64,000 nucleotides of DNA from Echinostoma caproni (GCA_900618425.1 UZAN01039631.1:53664-117663), one strand, 5' to 3'. Counted from the stretch's first letter, positions 14,201-26,864 are shown. Numbers and translations: made by a program. Notes: a model not told the origin generated them from the sequence alone.

Positions 14201-15204
14201 GGCGAGGAAGGGTCAAAACACAAATTCGTCAACCAGCCTAAATCGCGCGACACACACTAATCTTTACATACACCCTTTCGGGATAGTGTTTTAAAATATT
14301 CACTCTTATCTGCTAAGGGAAAATAAACAAACGGGAAATTTTTACGCCTTGTTGATAGTAGTTATTCTGATCTTTACAATGAAACGGAAAAGTAAAATTT
14401 GTAGGAACGTAGTTCGAACGCAATTATATTTTCCATTGGCCCCTTAAAGCCTGCTTTACTAAGTGACAATTCCCATTTAGGAATACTAGGAGTTCGAAAA
14501 GACATGGTCAGCCAATGGGATATACAATCAAACATTCAAACCCTCCCGTAATAAGCGTTTAATGGAATACTTCCCGTTTTCAGCAACATTAGAATAAATG
14601 TAAGGCACTCTTCTATTTTATCGATTTTTAAATAACTGCTGTCCAATTTTCGCTTAATTACGGGAAAGATGGGATGCCGTCATGAATTAGGTTGATGAGT
14701 CTCTCCGTTGCGGATGACGAGCGGTAACTTAAAAGTGAAGAACAAGTCACACTTTCAATTTATCATCAAACTTGAATAATCTGTTAAATACGGTGGATGA
14801 ATCAACAGACATGAATTGCACGCAGAATATGGTTCAAAAAAAGTAAAAGCACGACTTTCGTGGAAAAAGCTGCTTTCAATCACATGAACAATACTTTCAC
14901 CAGACCTGGCGAACGAGTTTTACACATTGGACAAGTTGAATTCGGAACTTAAACAACAACCATAGGCTTCTCTTGTTGATTTATTGTAAACTGAGTTCAT
15001 GCAAAAATAAAATGAAAAACGTTCGTCAGTAGCTACAGAACGAGAATGAGACTCATTAATAATAAAAATTACATGAGATTGCATGTTGGTTTATTCGAAT
15101 AAGAATGAAGAATGTCTTTTTATTTCCTCCCGTTTTATTTTTTGAATTTACAAAGGTACAGTCAACATTCAGGAAGGAGGGCCGCGATCATACAAAGGAA
15201 TCCT
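8219..15204. other. unassigned DNA
   Basis: Nothing in these 7 kb is assignable. A single N is at 12878. At about 13800-13857 on the minus strand the open frame contains YRCSCNHDF followed ten residues later by C, a spacing like the end of an EGF-like module, but there are too few cysteines to call a domain. Confidence 0.45.
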
Positions 15205-15300
15205 GGGAAGACGGCCAGTGGTGGAGCGGTTCGAACTCGGGGCTCAAAGATCACAATTTGGTGACCTAACCACCTGACCGCCACCGCCCAATGCGTACTG
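15205..15300 (-). repeat. tRNA-derived SINE head
   Basis: On the minus strand TGGCGGTCAGGTGGTTAG (from 15283) is an A-box region and GAGTTCGAACC (from 15238) is a near-canonical B box. Their starts are 45 bases apart, the spacing of a tRNA. The acceptor, anticodon and T stems of a real tRNA do not all pair, so it is a tRNA-derived repeat rather than a tRNA gene. It lacks the TTTACACGACGAAATT-like end of the 31-32 kb SINEs, so it is a different or truncated family. Confidence 0.55.
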
Positions 15301-16614
15301 TGTTAAATCCCATGTTGGACGAAACATGAGTCGCTTTCCAAAGTCATACGATTGGAGCATAAAAAATCGTTCCCAGAGTGTTAAGCAATTGACACATTAT
15401 TTGCATCTCACCTTCTTCTGGGGACTAAATTAAACAAATAAACCTGGGTCTTGCACCCAACGCAAGTCAGCTCGATGTACCGGTTGTTTTCATTCTGTAA
15501 ATCACTAAGTACGTCTTGGAGAACTATAAGTTCATTAACAGCTCTCGAACGCTTTCATGGAAATCCTTTTACCTGCTAGTTTACTTTGGATACCCTGACT
15601 TCTTTTTGCATGTAACGCCATTATTCCAAGTGGTTATTTAACTTTATTTCTCATACATTATTAATTTAAAAAAGAGTCTTACTACGCTGCCTAAATTGCA
15701 CAAATCATAAATATCTGACATAAGCTGTTTTTCAATTTGGTATTTATTCAAAAGATAATGCTAGATTTTAATTTGAATTTCGAGTCGGATGTAGTGCCTC
15801 AAGCAATATTTGTGAACCCATAAATAGACAGCATACAGGTGCAGGCCAACGCCAGGTGTGAAAGGCAGTTTGTTTATATTATATGAGACAACAAAAGGAC
15901 TACGATTTCACGATTGCCGTATAAAAGATTTCCTTATTTGTCGCCTTAACCGAGAACATGGTATTCGTCTTCATTAACTTAATTTGGGACGGAGTGTTCA
16001 CAAGTTGTCAAAAGATTTTGCAACAGCCATTTTCTGTATTGAACAAATGAACGGAACATAGCCGAGAATGACGTCTGAAGGCATTATGTAAACGCTGAAT
16101 GCAAAAAGTATATCTGTTGGACAAACATGCCTGTATAAACCAATAGAAGCAGCGAACAGCGTGACTGGTAATTGACACAATTCTTGAAATCCGCCTGTGT
16201 ATTAAGACAGTCGAAACTACAGCAGTCTAATGCATCAAGGCTCTACGGAAGCCCCAATTTCTACTAGACTAATCAACCGCTTGAGGCACTATTGAATATG
16301 ACAAACTCTCCATATCAACCTACAGTAAACTGCTTGGCTAGACTGCTTCATCCGATTGTAAACAGCATTTCAGCTTGTTTGATTGGATCAACGTTTCAAC
16401 TATTTCCTCTCAATCTATATTTTCTTATAATGTCACGCTTTTGTTCGTAAACGTCCCAATAATGAAAACCATCAAATATTTCTGCACTATATGGAACATC
16501 ATCATTTGGAAGTTGGAACAATACAGTTTATCAAAATGAACGATAAGTTTTATGTGGGATTCCTCTTTAGCTATCTTGCCTAAAAGGAAACCGGTTTAGC
16601 TTCAATGGTTCCAC
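15301..16614. other. unassigned DNA
   Basis: A hydrophobic minus-strand open stretch of about 60 codons at 15998-16180 could be a membrane-protein exon, but its acceptor side is poor. Otherwise nothing is recognised. Confidence 0.4.
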
Positions 16615-16930
16615 CTATAAGCTTCGTGCATACCCACTGGAGAACTGGAGAACGCCAGTATTCAAAAGGCCTTTTAAGGATATAGTGTTCTATCAATATA
16701 CTTGAAGAGACACATTCTTCGCATTTAATCAAGCTGTATGCTAAAGCGAAATAATAATGATATTCAACAATCACTTTCTGTATCGGAAAATTAACTTCTG
16801 GATATCTGCTTCCGCGCTGACTTAGATAGACATACTTGGTCGGAACGGCTTCAGAAAAGCAGTCTGTGAGAGGCAAAATGTTATCTTCAAGTTTTGCAGC
16901 AACAAAACGAAAACCAAATTTGATGCACTG
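16615..16930 (-). CDS. candidate exon, about 100 residues, unknown protein
   Basis: On the minus strand the acceptor GATTTTCTATTGCAG precedes an open frame beginning QCIKFGFRFVAAKLEDN. It continues through YVYLSQRGSRYPEVNFPI and a cysteine/tyrosine-rich part (YSLIKCEECVSSS). Two donors are possible: AG before GTGGAA, ending the exon at 16615, or TGG before GTATGC, ending it at 16633. The mixed composition and the strong acceptor make it the most exon-like long frame here. I do not recognise the family, and no flanking exon was identified. Confidence 0.38.
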
Positions 16931-17299
16931 CTGCAATAGAAAATCATCGAAAGGTTACTTCCCGGAAACCTGATGGACAAAATACGGTAAATAAAAAGGA
17001 ATTTACGGAAGAATTTCTATCCTTAGAATTTCCTTAACTGATACTTAATCGAAGCGCGAGAGAAGACCCAAAATTTCTTAGTAAACAGAAGACCTATTTT
17101 TACTTGCCATTCCCATACAAGGGTGATAAGGCGGCGGAGTGAGTAACAGGAGTGGTGAACGAAACCGTGAGACAACGTTCAAAACGATAGCGCTACACGA
17201 CTGTTTCTCCTCATTACTCGCGAAATGTTTTCACAATAAGGGTAGACTGTCTCCCAAGGCACTTGCAGGTGCACCTTCTTGTTTATTTGCTCTCATTAG
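16931..17299. other. no feature seen
   Basis: This lies between two exon candidates on opposite strands. A pyrimidine tract runs into the acceptor at 17299; nothing else is recognised. Confidence 0.4.
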
Positions 17300-17441
17300 G
17301 AAAGCTTCATGGCTCGAAGTACCAGCCCACCGTCAAAGAGAATAAGAAAACACAACATCCGCTGGTCAGAACGCAGAAGAAAGGTGAAAGCAAAAAGGTA
17401 CGACCTGCCTAAACTAACTCGAGGCGGATCAGCAAATGAAT
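17300..17441 (+). CDS. candidate exon encoding a basic, NLS-like segment
   Basis: The acceptor TTGCTCTCATTAG is followed by 142 open bases ending at AAT before GTAAGT, a strong donor hexamer. The peptide starts ESFMARSTSPPSKRIRKHN and goes on RWSERRRKVKAKRYD. It is rich in Arg, Lys and Ser and resembles a nuclear-localisation or nucleic-acid-binding segment. No conserved domain is visible. An internal ATG lies at 17309, so it could also be a first coding exon. The splice signals are the main evidence. Confidence 0.33.
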
Positions 17442-17708
17442 GTAAGTCAAGCAAACTATATGGTCTATCATATTCCTCAATCATTACTTGAATCCCAACA
17501 ATTTATTCGATTTGGTAAGGCCGATTGACATTCAGACGTTATTTATCTCAACTATACAACAAGAAGCATTTTCTCCGTGTATAATCTCTACAGATGCCAG
17601 GTGTCAAGTAACCGTCATATTCGAGTGCCATGACTAAAACATCAAATGATGGACCTTTTTCCTTTTTATTAGGATTATTGTACCGTGATTTGTCTGGCAC
17701 ACAGTCTG

Positions 17709-18391
17709 NNNNNNNNNNNNNNNNNNNNNNNNNNNNNNNNNNNNNNNNNNNNNNNNNNNNNNNNNNNNNNNNNNNNNNNNNNNNNNNNNNNNNNNNNNNN
17801 NNNNNNNNNNNNNNNNNNNNNNNNNNNNNNNNNNNNNNNNNNNNNNNNNNNNNNNNNNNNNNNNNNNNNNNNNNNNNNNNNNNNNNNNNNNNNNNNNNNN
17901 NNNNNNNNNNNNNNNNNNNNNNNNNNNNNNNNNNNNNNNNNNNNNNNNNNNNNNNNNNNNNNNNNNNNNNNNNNNNNNNNNNNNNNNNNNNNNNNNNNNN
18001 NNNNNNNNNNNNNNNNNNNNNNNNNNNNNNNNNNNNNNNNNNNNNNNNNNNNNNNNNNNNNNNNNNNNNNNNNNNNNNNNNNNNNNNNNNNNNNNNNNNN
18101 NNNNNNNNNNNNNNNNNNNNNNNNNNNNNNNNNNNNNNNNNNNNNNNNNNNNNNNNNNNNNNNNNNNNNNNNNNNNNNNNNNNNNNNNNNNNNNNNNNNN
18201 NNNNNNNNNNNNNNNNNNNNNNNNNNNNNNNNNNNNNNNNNNNNNNNNNNNNNNNNNNNNNNNNNNNNNNNNNNNNNNNNNNNNNNNNNNNNNNNNNNNN
18301 NNNNNNNNNNNNNNNNNNNNNNNNNNNNNNNNNNNNNNNNNNNNNNNNNNNNNNNNNNNNNNNNNNNNNNNNNNNNNNNNNNNNNNNNNNN
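17709..18391. other. assembly gap (683 N)
   Basis: This is a run of N. Open frames reported across it have no meaning. Confidence 0.99.
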
Positions 18392-20785
18392 ATAAGAAAT
18401 CAGTGAGAATACTGTGAAACTTAAACAAGAAGAGCCGGGAAACAGATTATAGACCGTTATTAGCGAAAGGAAAGTTTTTCTTGCTAAGAAATCCGAAAAC
18501 GCTCTCTGATGGGAGCTATTTCCTCCAATCAGCCCGTAATAACCAAACTGATCCCGAAAATCAATGGAATACGAAGTTCACTGAACACTTCTGTGATGTG
18601 ATTGATCACGGGAATTTTTTATAATTTTGAGTGAGCAGATGGTACAAAAGTCGCGGAGCACAAGAAAATAAGTCAGTCGCCATATGAACATGCATTTTTT
18701 TAGGGAGTGGCTATTTTGGTATGATCCTACATAAAACGAACAGACTTGTAGCAACAGACTCATGATTCAGTTGGTTTGGTTTGAATATAAAAATGCAGGG
18801 AATGGGAAGTCCGCAGAGCTAGAGAAGATTAACGCTATATTGTTTCAATATATTTGAAATTAGACCATAGAACATTGGCGGATTACCACCGAAGTAACAT
18901 GAGAATTAGTGCCTGTTACTACATTTGTCCCTGTTGTCACCAACCAACTAAAGCAGCTTCTCGTAATTCCACCATTTTAATTCATCGTCAATATGCAACG
19001 GGTAATTTAGCTTATGTGCGGAAAGCAAACTTAGTTTGCAGTTGGATTGATAAAATCTGCCATTCTATTTCAAAAAGTCCCTTCTTGAATGATAGCATCT
19101 ATGGTTAAAGCGATATATATGAGGCAGTAAACACATAGCCTTGTGATGGGGAACCATCAATTCAACAAGAAAAACTGCTTCAGACCATTTCTGGAATGTC
19201 ACACAGCAAGCGAAATGGCAAAAAGAGCTTTTCAGGTTATATGCATGGGTAATCTAAAAAAAGTAAAACATATTTGGACACTTGTACCAAGCAACCGTTT
19301 GTCCACACCGACAACATTCGGGACACGCGTGAATAGACAGCAGCTTTAATGAGATTAATAGCAATACAGAGAAGAAAACATATAATTTCTGCGCGTCGAA
19401 TATCCGTTACTTGTATCTCTCTTTTCTGGCAGTGTGATAGACAGTTCTATAAAACCCTAATGGTTGTTTGAAGGCCTTCTGATCTATTTATGGACGAAAT
19501 ATTTTGTGTTTCTATCATCCACTAACATGAGAAATCACAATTTTAGAATAATTAGAGATAAAACTCAGATAAAGTGTGTTATTCAGCGTCCAATGAATGA
19601 ACATACAGCCTAGTAGAAAATATTGCATATGACGACTTCAAAGCTACTCCAAACTCATATGCCAAATGGATGTATTCAAACGTTCACCTTGCAATTTTTC
19701 TTCCATCGCCGCCATTCTTACGCGAAAAACGAGTGTCTTCATCAAACCGTTAGGCTTCGTTAATTCCAGTCTGTAGGAAAAGGAAAGAGCTGGATGTTGA
19801 TAAATGCATCACACTTACCTACGCTATATGAGTACAACCACAACTCGTACGGTTCAGAAAAAATTATCTTATTGTTGAGCGGACCGGGAATGTAGTGGTG
19901 GGGATACAACATATACGAATAATATTGAAATAAACGGTTCACGGAACGGACTCACAGAAGCATTTTCCGGCTGGTTGATTGGTCCCGTTCTTCGGATGTG
20001 TGACTCCGGTTGATGGTGTGCAGTATTGCTGAACTAGATGGCTGCGACAATTAACGGACTGCTTGGCGATAGCTGATACTGTATGCGTAATGCTTCAGCA
20101 GCATTCGGAGAACACGTGCGAACAGAATTGGTATTGTGTTTGTACTTGCTGTGCATATTAAAGCAAGCTGTACAATCATGTCAGATATAGTGGATAGTAA
20201 AGTAAGACACTACACTCTCATCGAAACCTTAAAACAGTGGCTTATCAGATATGGGCCCGGAGAGCCTATTTGAGAAAGCCAACAATTCGCGAAAACGAGT
20301 CCTCTGTATGAAACCAAGGAAGTCTCGATCCCGGATTGTAGGTAGGTCCCAATTCCTTATAAATAGTGTAGTATGTCTACGAAATCCATCGGTACCACGA
20401 AGCATGGATCCGGAAGTGAGGGTTAGCGTTAAAAAGAACAGTATGACTGACAAATAAACTACTCGCCAAAACTAAGTATCAAGTAAAACAAGGCAAATAT
20501 TTGTGTCCATAAAATGAAACTTGAAGGAACTAATGTACTTATTTATATGAAAATATGATTATGTATTATATGGTTCAGCAATACTGAAATGAAGAACAGA
20601 CATGTCTTGGTAAAAACACGTTTGAGAGCGAAAAAGCGACTGGTTGACCACAGCCAATTTATTCGCCAAAAGTAGCTTTTTTTCGAGTCCGTATCTCCAA
20701 GGGAGATTATTCAAAATATCAAGCGTGGAGCATTTACTGTCAAAAGTTGGCACCCTACAAAATCTGAATATAGACTAATGCAGAC
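18392..20785. other. unassigned DNA
   Basis: Short open frames only; none shows a domain or a convincing splice pair. Confidence 0.45.
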
Positions 20786-20789
20786 CCCA

Positions 20790-21835
20790 TCTACGTATTT
20801 TTTTAACTCATCAAGTGCCCCACAGTCTAGCAATGAAGATGGTAGTTCGTTTCACTGATCTATCGTGCTACTTGTGGGGAAATTGTCTGAGGTAGAATCG
20901 ACTTTTGAGCTTCCATAGCTTCAAATTATACCCCTTCTTGACTCGACTAGTGGTCGGGGAAACAGGCTGTCCACCTGTCAGCCTATTCATTAGTTTGAAG
21001 GTCTTAATAAGTTAGCCTCTCAGGCGTCGTCTCGCTATGGAAAAAGCCCAAGGGTTTCCAACCTCTCCTTACATGTTTTATCCCTCATTTCCGTAATCAT
21101 TCTAGTGACTAACCATTGCCCCCTCTCAATGCAATTGATATCTTCCCTCAAGTAGGGCGCCCAGGCTTGTACACAATATTCTAACTGCAGTCTAAGTATG
21201 GCCTTATATAGAGGCACGAAAACCTCTGCCTTCCTCGACGGAATAGTTGTCCCCTCACTTTTCGTGCAGCGGCCAGGCACTGATCACTGGGCTTGAAGTC
21301 CTCACGAACGAAAATCCCCAGTTCCACCATCCGGTCTACTCGAGCCAAGACCGTCTGTTCCGTTGTCGTCTTCACCCAAGCCGGAAACCCTACGGTATTC
21401 AAAACATGGCACTTGGTAGCGTATAGCTCCAAGTTTCACTTCTGTGTCCACCAGACAACCTCTGCCAAATCAGCTTCTAGTTGATCTACTGGTCCTGAGT
21501 GCACTAGAATTGCGTCTTCGGCGAATATAAGGGCCGGAACAGCGAGGTCTAGGGTTCATATCGTTTATAAGCAGTTGATAGAGTATCGGGCTTAGCACTG
21601 AGCTTTGAGGGGCTCCACTGGATACGCTGCCAATTTTGGACAGAGCTTCTCCAGCCCAAACTCTATAGGTCCTGTTGGTGAGGAATGCTTCTATCAAGCT
21701 AAGTAGAACTGCTGGGAGACCAAAGCCCCTGAGCGTTATTAGTAGAAGCCGGTGGTTTTCTGAGTTGAAGGCCTCCTGAAGACCAGGTAGCACACCTCGA
21801 CTTTCTGCAGGCTTTTTTCATTAAAGTGTTCTTTA
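20790..21835 (-). mobile_element. decayed CR1-like LINE fragment (reverse transcriptase to C-terminus)
   Basis: Read on the minus strand, the frame begins near KVEVCYL and shows reverse transcriptase motifs in order. LQEAFNSENHRLL is motif A, with Asp replaced by Asn. SGAPQSSVLSPILYQLLIND is motif B. After a frameshift, FAEDAILVHSG is the decayed form of the catalytic FADD/YADD box. Next comes the CR1-type LGIFVREDFKPSDQC segment, then LQLEYCVQAWAPYLREDI. After a further stop RRRLRG and KKGYNLKLWK complete the usual C-terminal part, near 20800. Several frameshifts and stops and two altered catalytic residues make it inactive. The 5' half, including the endonuclease, is absent. Confidence 0.85.
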
Positions 21836-21934
21836 AATTTCTTAAAAGTGTCGGTACTCAACGTTTTTCCTAACGGGGTACACTTATACCTGCAATGTAG
21901 GCTTTGTGCCTATAGAAGTTTTAATTAAGACTAA

Positions 21935-22010
21935 GTTTAGGTTTTCAAACCAAGAACCATCGCATGAAAAGCGAATGTTTAATCACTGTACCAACCGGAG
22001 GACTACCAGA
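21935..22010 (-). repeat. tRNA-derived SINE head beside the LINE fragment
   Basis: On the minus strand TGGTACAGTGAT (start 21993) resembles the A box and GGTTTGAAAAC (start 21951) the B box, 42 bases apart. Between them CGC-TTTTCAT-GCG resembles an anticodon stem-loop. It sits about 100 bases upstream of the CR1-like fragment in the same orientation. Whether the two inserted together cannot be told. Confidence 0.5.
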
Positions 22011-25000
22011 AACATCAATGTATGTTTGCTCTAATTTCGTCTTTAGAGGTGGTCAGTCATGTCACCGGGCCAGATGGCAACAGAAAAGGACATAATATGC
22101 TGTCTGTTACCATCAATAGATAGCTCCCGAACGATTTAGGCCATCTTTTGTCTCATAGTAAATTGTGAGCTTTGGCATAAGATGCTATTTTAGGTTTCTT
22201 AACTGTTTTACTCTTCTATGATCACGTGGAAAGCCCAAGTGAAAGTCCAAATTAATCTAACCGTTTGTTAAAAGTGTGGGCTGTTGACTGTAAATACCTC
22301 GGACTCTTAACTTAAATGCAATTTGTCACCATTTTAAACCCATTCCATCGCTGATAAAGCGCACTCAACTTGTGGGAGATCAAAAACTTTCCAAATAATG
22401 AGACCAAAATCAGATCAGGATACGTGCAGCCTATTGTTTGTGAATACGTTACGACAGTAAAGAAAATGGTGGATAGCCTGGAAGTTTTTGCTGACATTTG
22501 TAAGCGGTCACTATGTTGTGGTGACGAGAACTAGTCAATAACAAAGATGTTCTTTCTGTGTCAGAAACAAGATCTACATCAGAAAGACCGAACCCTGTTC
22601 TATACAATTTCTACTTTCTCTTTTGTTTCTAAATCATTCGAATGAGCACATTAAACCCAGAGAAATCCACATCACGATGTGATGTGGATGTGATGTGATG
22701 TTTCACAAAGGATACTGGCTTTCCATGTATGGATTGCACGAACTGGATCCATTCGGTTTTGTGTCGAAGACGCTTGAAATGTCAGACTAACGGTTCTGTT
22801 TACTTTTAAATCGATAGATTAGATTTTCAAAGGTTTCAAAGATTTTACAACACAGTATACATAGAGTAAGGTCAATATGTTGCTTTTGTCATTAGTTTCA
22901 CATTTTCTTCCCTGGTGTACCATTGTAAGGAAAGCCAGAACAAAATCAAGCGATGAACAGACCGTGTACCTTTGCACAATTGAAAACTGCCTGGTTCGAT
23001 TGAGTGGTACCGATCTCCAAAGCTGCAGCGTTGCAACTTTCATTTGTTCATTCGGTAAAAGTTTTGCTTTGGTATCAGGCTTATTCTCCACATAAATTGA
23101 GAATAAACGAAAAGGAAAAGAAATCTATCGTCAAAGTAAATCCTTACAGGATTAGTTTCCCTTTTTTCGATCACATCCATACACATCCATACACGTGGGT
23201 GGTCGCGTTTGGTCCGAGCATCAGAGACAGGAAAGTGAGGAGAAGAACGAAATTTAATTTCTCTAGGGGTTACACGAATATTCAAAAGGGGAAAATACTC
23301 AGTTCTTGTGTTCCTCTATAAAAAGGATCAATAACCATTGTTTTATCAAAGTATTGCAGGTTAATCACTAGTTAATGCCCTCAGTAGGCCATAAAACGGA
23401 TTCCGAGTTAACCCGAATGAAGTGTACAAAAGCCGATTGTGTCTAACATAAAGTATTCACGCCTATAAAAACACTCCGCATGCAAATCATGTGAGCGGTT
23501 TGGTAATTGTGCTATAAACGGAGGCCAAGGACGGTCAGCTTATCACGTATCCAACGGTCCCCGGGTCAGCGTAGTCAAAGGTGCGTTTGCTGGATTGTAA
23601 CTGAAAATAAATATATATCCAACTGGAGCATAAATGTTTGCAGTCCCATTGTTTGTATCCAAATGGGGAGTTTTACATTTGTACAGTTACCTGTCGCTCC
23701 AACATACAATCGGCAAACAAAGGATGAACCATCGAATGAACAGAAGTGTTTATTATGAAATACATGGGAGATAGCCATTCACTGGGAACTAAAAATTTGA
23801 TATTGAAGTTTCTTTTGATTAAATTTAACTCACACGGATGGCGTTACACATCACGCACTCATTCGTGTATTAAACAGCTTCTAATCTCTGTTTCTGAACC
23901 CGTTTATTTATTGAAACAAGAAATTTCTTTGATCGATAACTAGTAATCTTCACAAGGGGGGGGGAGTTTGTGTTTTTTAGTCAGTATACTTCCTGTCTGA
24001 TAATTGAAGCTTTTGGTTATGTAAAGCGAACGAAGTAGATGTATACATTTTAAACCAATAGGGGTTTTATATCAAGTTGGCGGTCCGCAACTTGTGGTTT
24101 GAGAACAGAGAAATTGTCTGGGTCGTATTCTCAAGCTGGCAGAAATTACGAAATTCCGTTGAAAACCGGGTTAGTTCGGAAAATTTGTAAATAAATAAGA
24201 TCTGATTATCAAAAGGTACAGCAAAGTGCAAAACTCTCATTGTTCTGCTAGAGAAGCTGTTTGAACTAATACATTGACCATTGCCCAATAATACATAACA
24301 AACTGAAGAGTTAAGCAATACCCACCAAATTCAGCCGATAAAATTAGGGTCTCTTTTTATCCGGCAACAAACCACGAATTTTCTTTTTTACGTGAATAAT
24401 CAATCAATTTTAAAATCTCATTTATCCATGCACTTTTGTTTAAAGAAATATGGAGAAAAGACTGAAAACAATGTATTTGTCTTTAAAAGAGGTTCACTGT
24501 TCTGTAATGATCATATTGTTATGAAAAAAGGAGCTAGTTAATGCTACAAAAGAATATTTTACTGCTTTTTTCGGTTGGCATTCAATTATACTGCTTGATA
24601 TTTTGCACACCTTAAACATGGTTCATTCCAAGTTCACACACGATTTTTCCATAACGAAAAGCAATAAAGCCGAACCACAATATTTCCACTTTTTTCTTGC
24701 TTTCCGTGTGAATAGGTGGTTTTGAGCTTTTCGGATAAATGATTCAAGTCCTCAAAGAAGTAACGCACAATTTGTTCCCTCGAATGCTGGGTAGCGCAAG
24801 CGGAATGAAAATAGTTTTGGGAGTGGTACCATGGAAGTACTGAATGGTAAATGGTTCAACTAATCAAGAATTGAACATTATATAAAAAAGTCTATTTGTA
24901 CCATTACTTTCTTGAATTACTCGAAAACGGTTGATCTTTAAGTGATGAAGTGATAACACTTTATTTTTATCTTCTCATGCAATGCAATTATTTCCAATTA

Positions 25001-26230
25001 AAATGTTGGAACTCACCTACCAGCTCTTTGTTTATCATCAAACCACAATCAGTGAGGCTCGAGCTATAATGTTTTACCTCTTAACTCACAGTTATTGAAT
25101 ACGTTCTAAGTTGTGTTTCACAGGAACCTTACCATATCCCTAGCTACTGCTACTATGGGATGTATCAAATAACCTCACCAATTATCTCACGTGCTTATTG
25201 ATAGCTTCGGATTAGATAGCTTGGAACAGCTGCTATTGATTGACGGGAAGATTTTTGTTAGTTAGTCATTCGAGAAAATTCACCTTGTAACGTTCGGACT
25301 GATTCACGAAAATTATACTCTAATTTCATAATCGAAGAAAGACATTACTCAAGATCACAGTCAAGGTGAACCCGGGAATATACGATCACCATTTTGAAAT
25401 GTCACGAAATAGAAACAAAGAACAGTGCTATTTCATGATCTAACCAAATCTTACCTAATTAAACTCTGATGATCAACGCAGGTGTTAGACGGCTGCACCG
25501 AATATGGAAATCAGCCACAATTTCCCCGACTGTATCTGAACAAAGCAGCGTGGTAACTAATGCTTTATCTCAAGTAATTGTACGCCAATGAGAAGACTGT
25601 ACGGTTGAATTATGGTTGGTCCAAAGCATCTTTATTGCATCTCAGCAAAATCCACCGCTGAAGAACCCCCTCAAAAAGGGGTCGCTGATTCAAAAGGCAA
25701 ACCTCAAAGATTCTTCAGGTTAGCTCTTTACAACTTGTTTCACCTCAAAAGTGACAGGACAGAATCGGTTACCATGGTGAACAACTTCTGATGGGACAAA
25801 ATCCCATGAATCAAAACAAAGCGGTTCGGACCATCTTCAATTCAGTCTGCACTGCTTAGTATTGGCATGGCAGTGCACTAATTGTAGACCAAAAATATGA
25901 TTGGAAATTAATAACAAATCTTTCTAACTGTTTAAAATTAGCCATACAGATTGATAGACGACTTTCAGAAAGATAACAGCACAATTCGGCATATAAATTC
26001 CGGTGGGGTGGGGAATTGCCACATTTATAGTGAAGTGTATTGAAACGAGAGCTGTTATGTATACAAATTAACACGATAACCACTGGCTACTCTACAATCT
26101 ATAAATTTAGTTATGCATATTTGAAATACAGAATATGGAAAAATGTTTTCATAGCTCGTTTCGTTGCCTAGGGTTTTGCCAAGCGTTTCGGTAAACATTT
26201 CCCTTTTTCAAACAGTAAGCTGAGTTCCAT
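22011..26230. other. unassigned DNA with small simple repeats
   Basis: This holds a short GTGAT-type repeat at about 22675-22705, a tandem ACACATCCAT pair near 23178-23198 and a run of nine or so Gs near 23956. A minus-strand stretch at 22970-23085 (peptide NKPDTKAKLLPNEQMKV...) ends at a good donor, AAG before GTACAC, but its acceptor is weak. I therefore do not call it a gene. Confidence 0.4.
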
Positions 26231-26864
26231 TTAAAGTTTCAATATCATTTTCGGATATCTACTCCCCAAACATTTGCCGGTTGTCTGAAATTCCTGCAAC
26301 CCAATAAAATTTTGTTTGTTCCCCATTGGTCTGACTTCGGTGGCCAGTTTTTGACTGTCGAATGAGCGTGCGTCAACTAGTTTGAGTTGTTTTGCAGAGC
26401 GCCTCATATTGACCAGGCCATTTTTAATCCACTTAAACATAGAACCAAGCGGGGAACAATTTAGCTCACCGTCGCATGTATGGGCTGTGAATCTACTATT
26501 GTTCACTCGTTGAGCGTGAATACCTACTCGGTGATGACGGCTTGATTTATGGCGTACGATCCCGCATGAACTCATCTAATTGATGTTATTTGGTAAACAA
26601 AAGGTAACCTAGTACTAGGCAGTTGTTGTCCCATCTAAGAGGTTTGGGAAAATCCACTAAACCAATGTGGTCATAAATGCTTTGAAATGTGTAGGGAGAG
26701 TCCTTACTTCCACACGCAGAGATATGGCGTGCAGAAATATGACCCGATAGAGTGTTTAAATCAATCTCGAGATAATGAAAGAAACTGCTCCGGTTTGGTG
26801 CACGATCAATAACTGACCATAATGAGGATGATGAACTATCTTCATCGCAAAAGTATTGATTCAA
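26231..26864 (-). CDS. two adjacent open stretches, possibly two exons with a 40-base intron
   Basis: Minus-strand frame A (26864 to 26616) encodes YFCDEDSSSSSLWSVIDR... and is open for over 80 codons. Frame B (26575 to 26231) begins MSSCGIVRHKSSRHH and runs about 114 codons to a stop. Between them a GT..AG interval of 40 bases (26576-26615; GTACTA donor, CATCAATTAG acceptor) would join the frames in register, giving about 197 codons. A 33-base alternative from GTTACC would shift into an early stop. Very short introns are known in flatworms, so the model is plausible. There is no recognised domain, and both frames could be open by chance. Confidence 0.25.

Noticed and set aside
15205..15300. 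A functional tRNA gene
   Set aside because: A and B boxes are good, but the T stem and other arms do not pair as a cloverleaf.
17630..18428. Long open frames across 17.6-18.4 kb
   Set aside because: They consist almost entirely of N.
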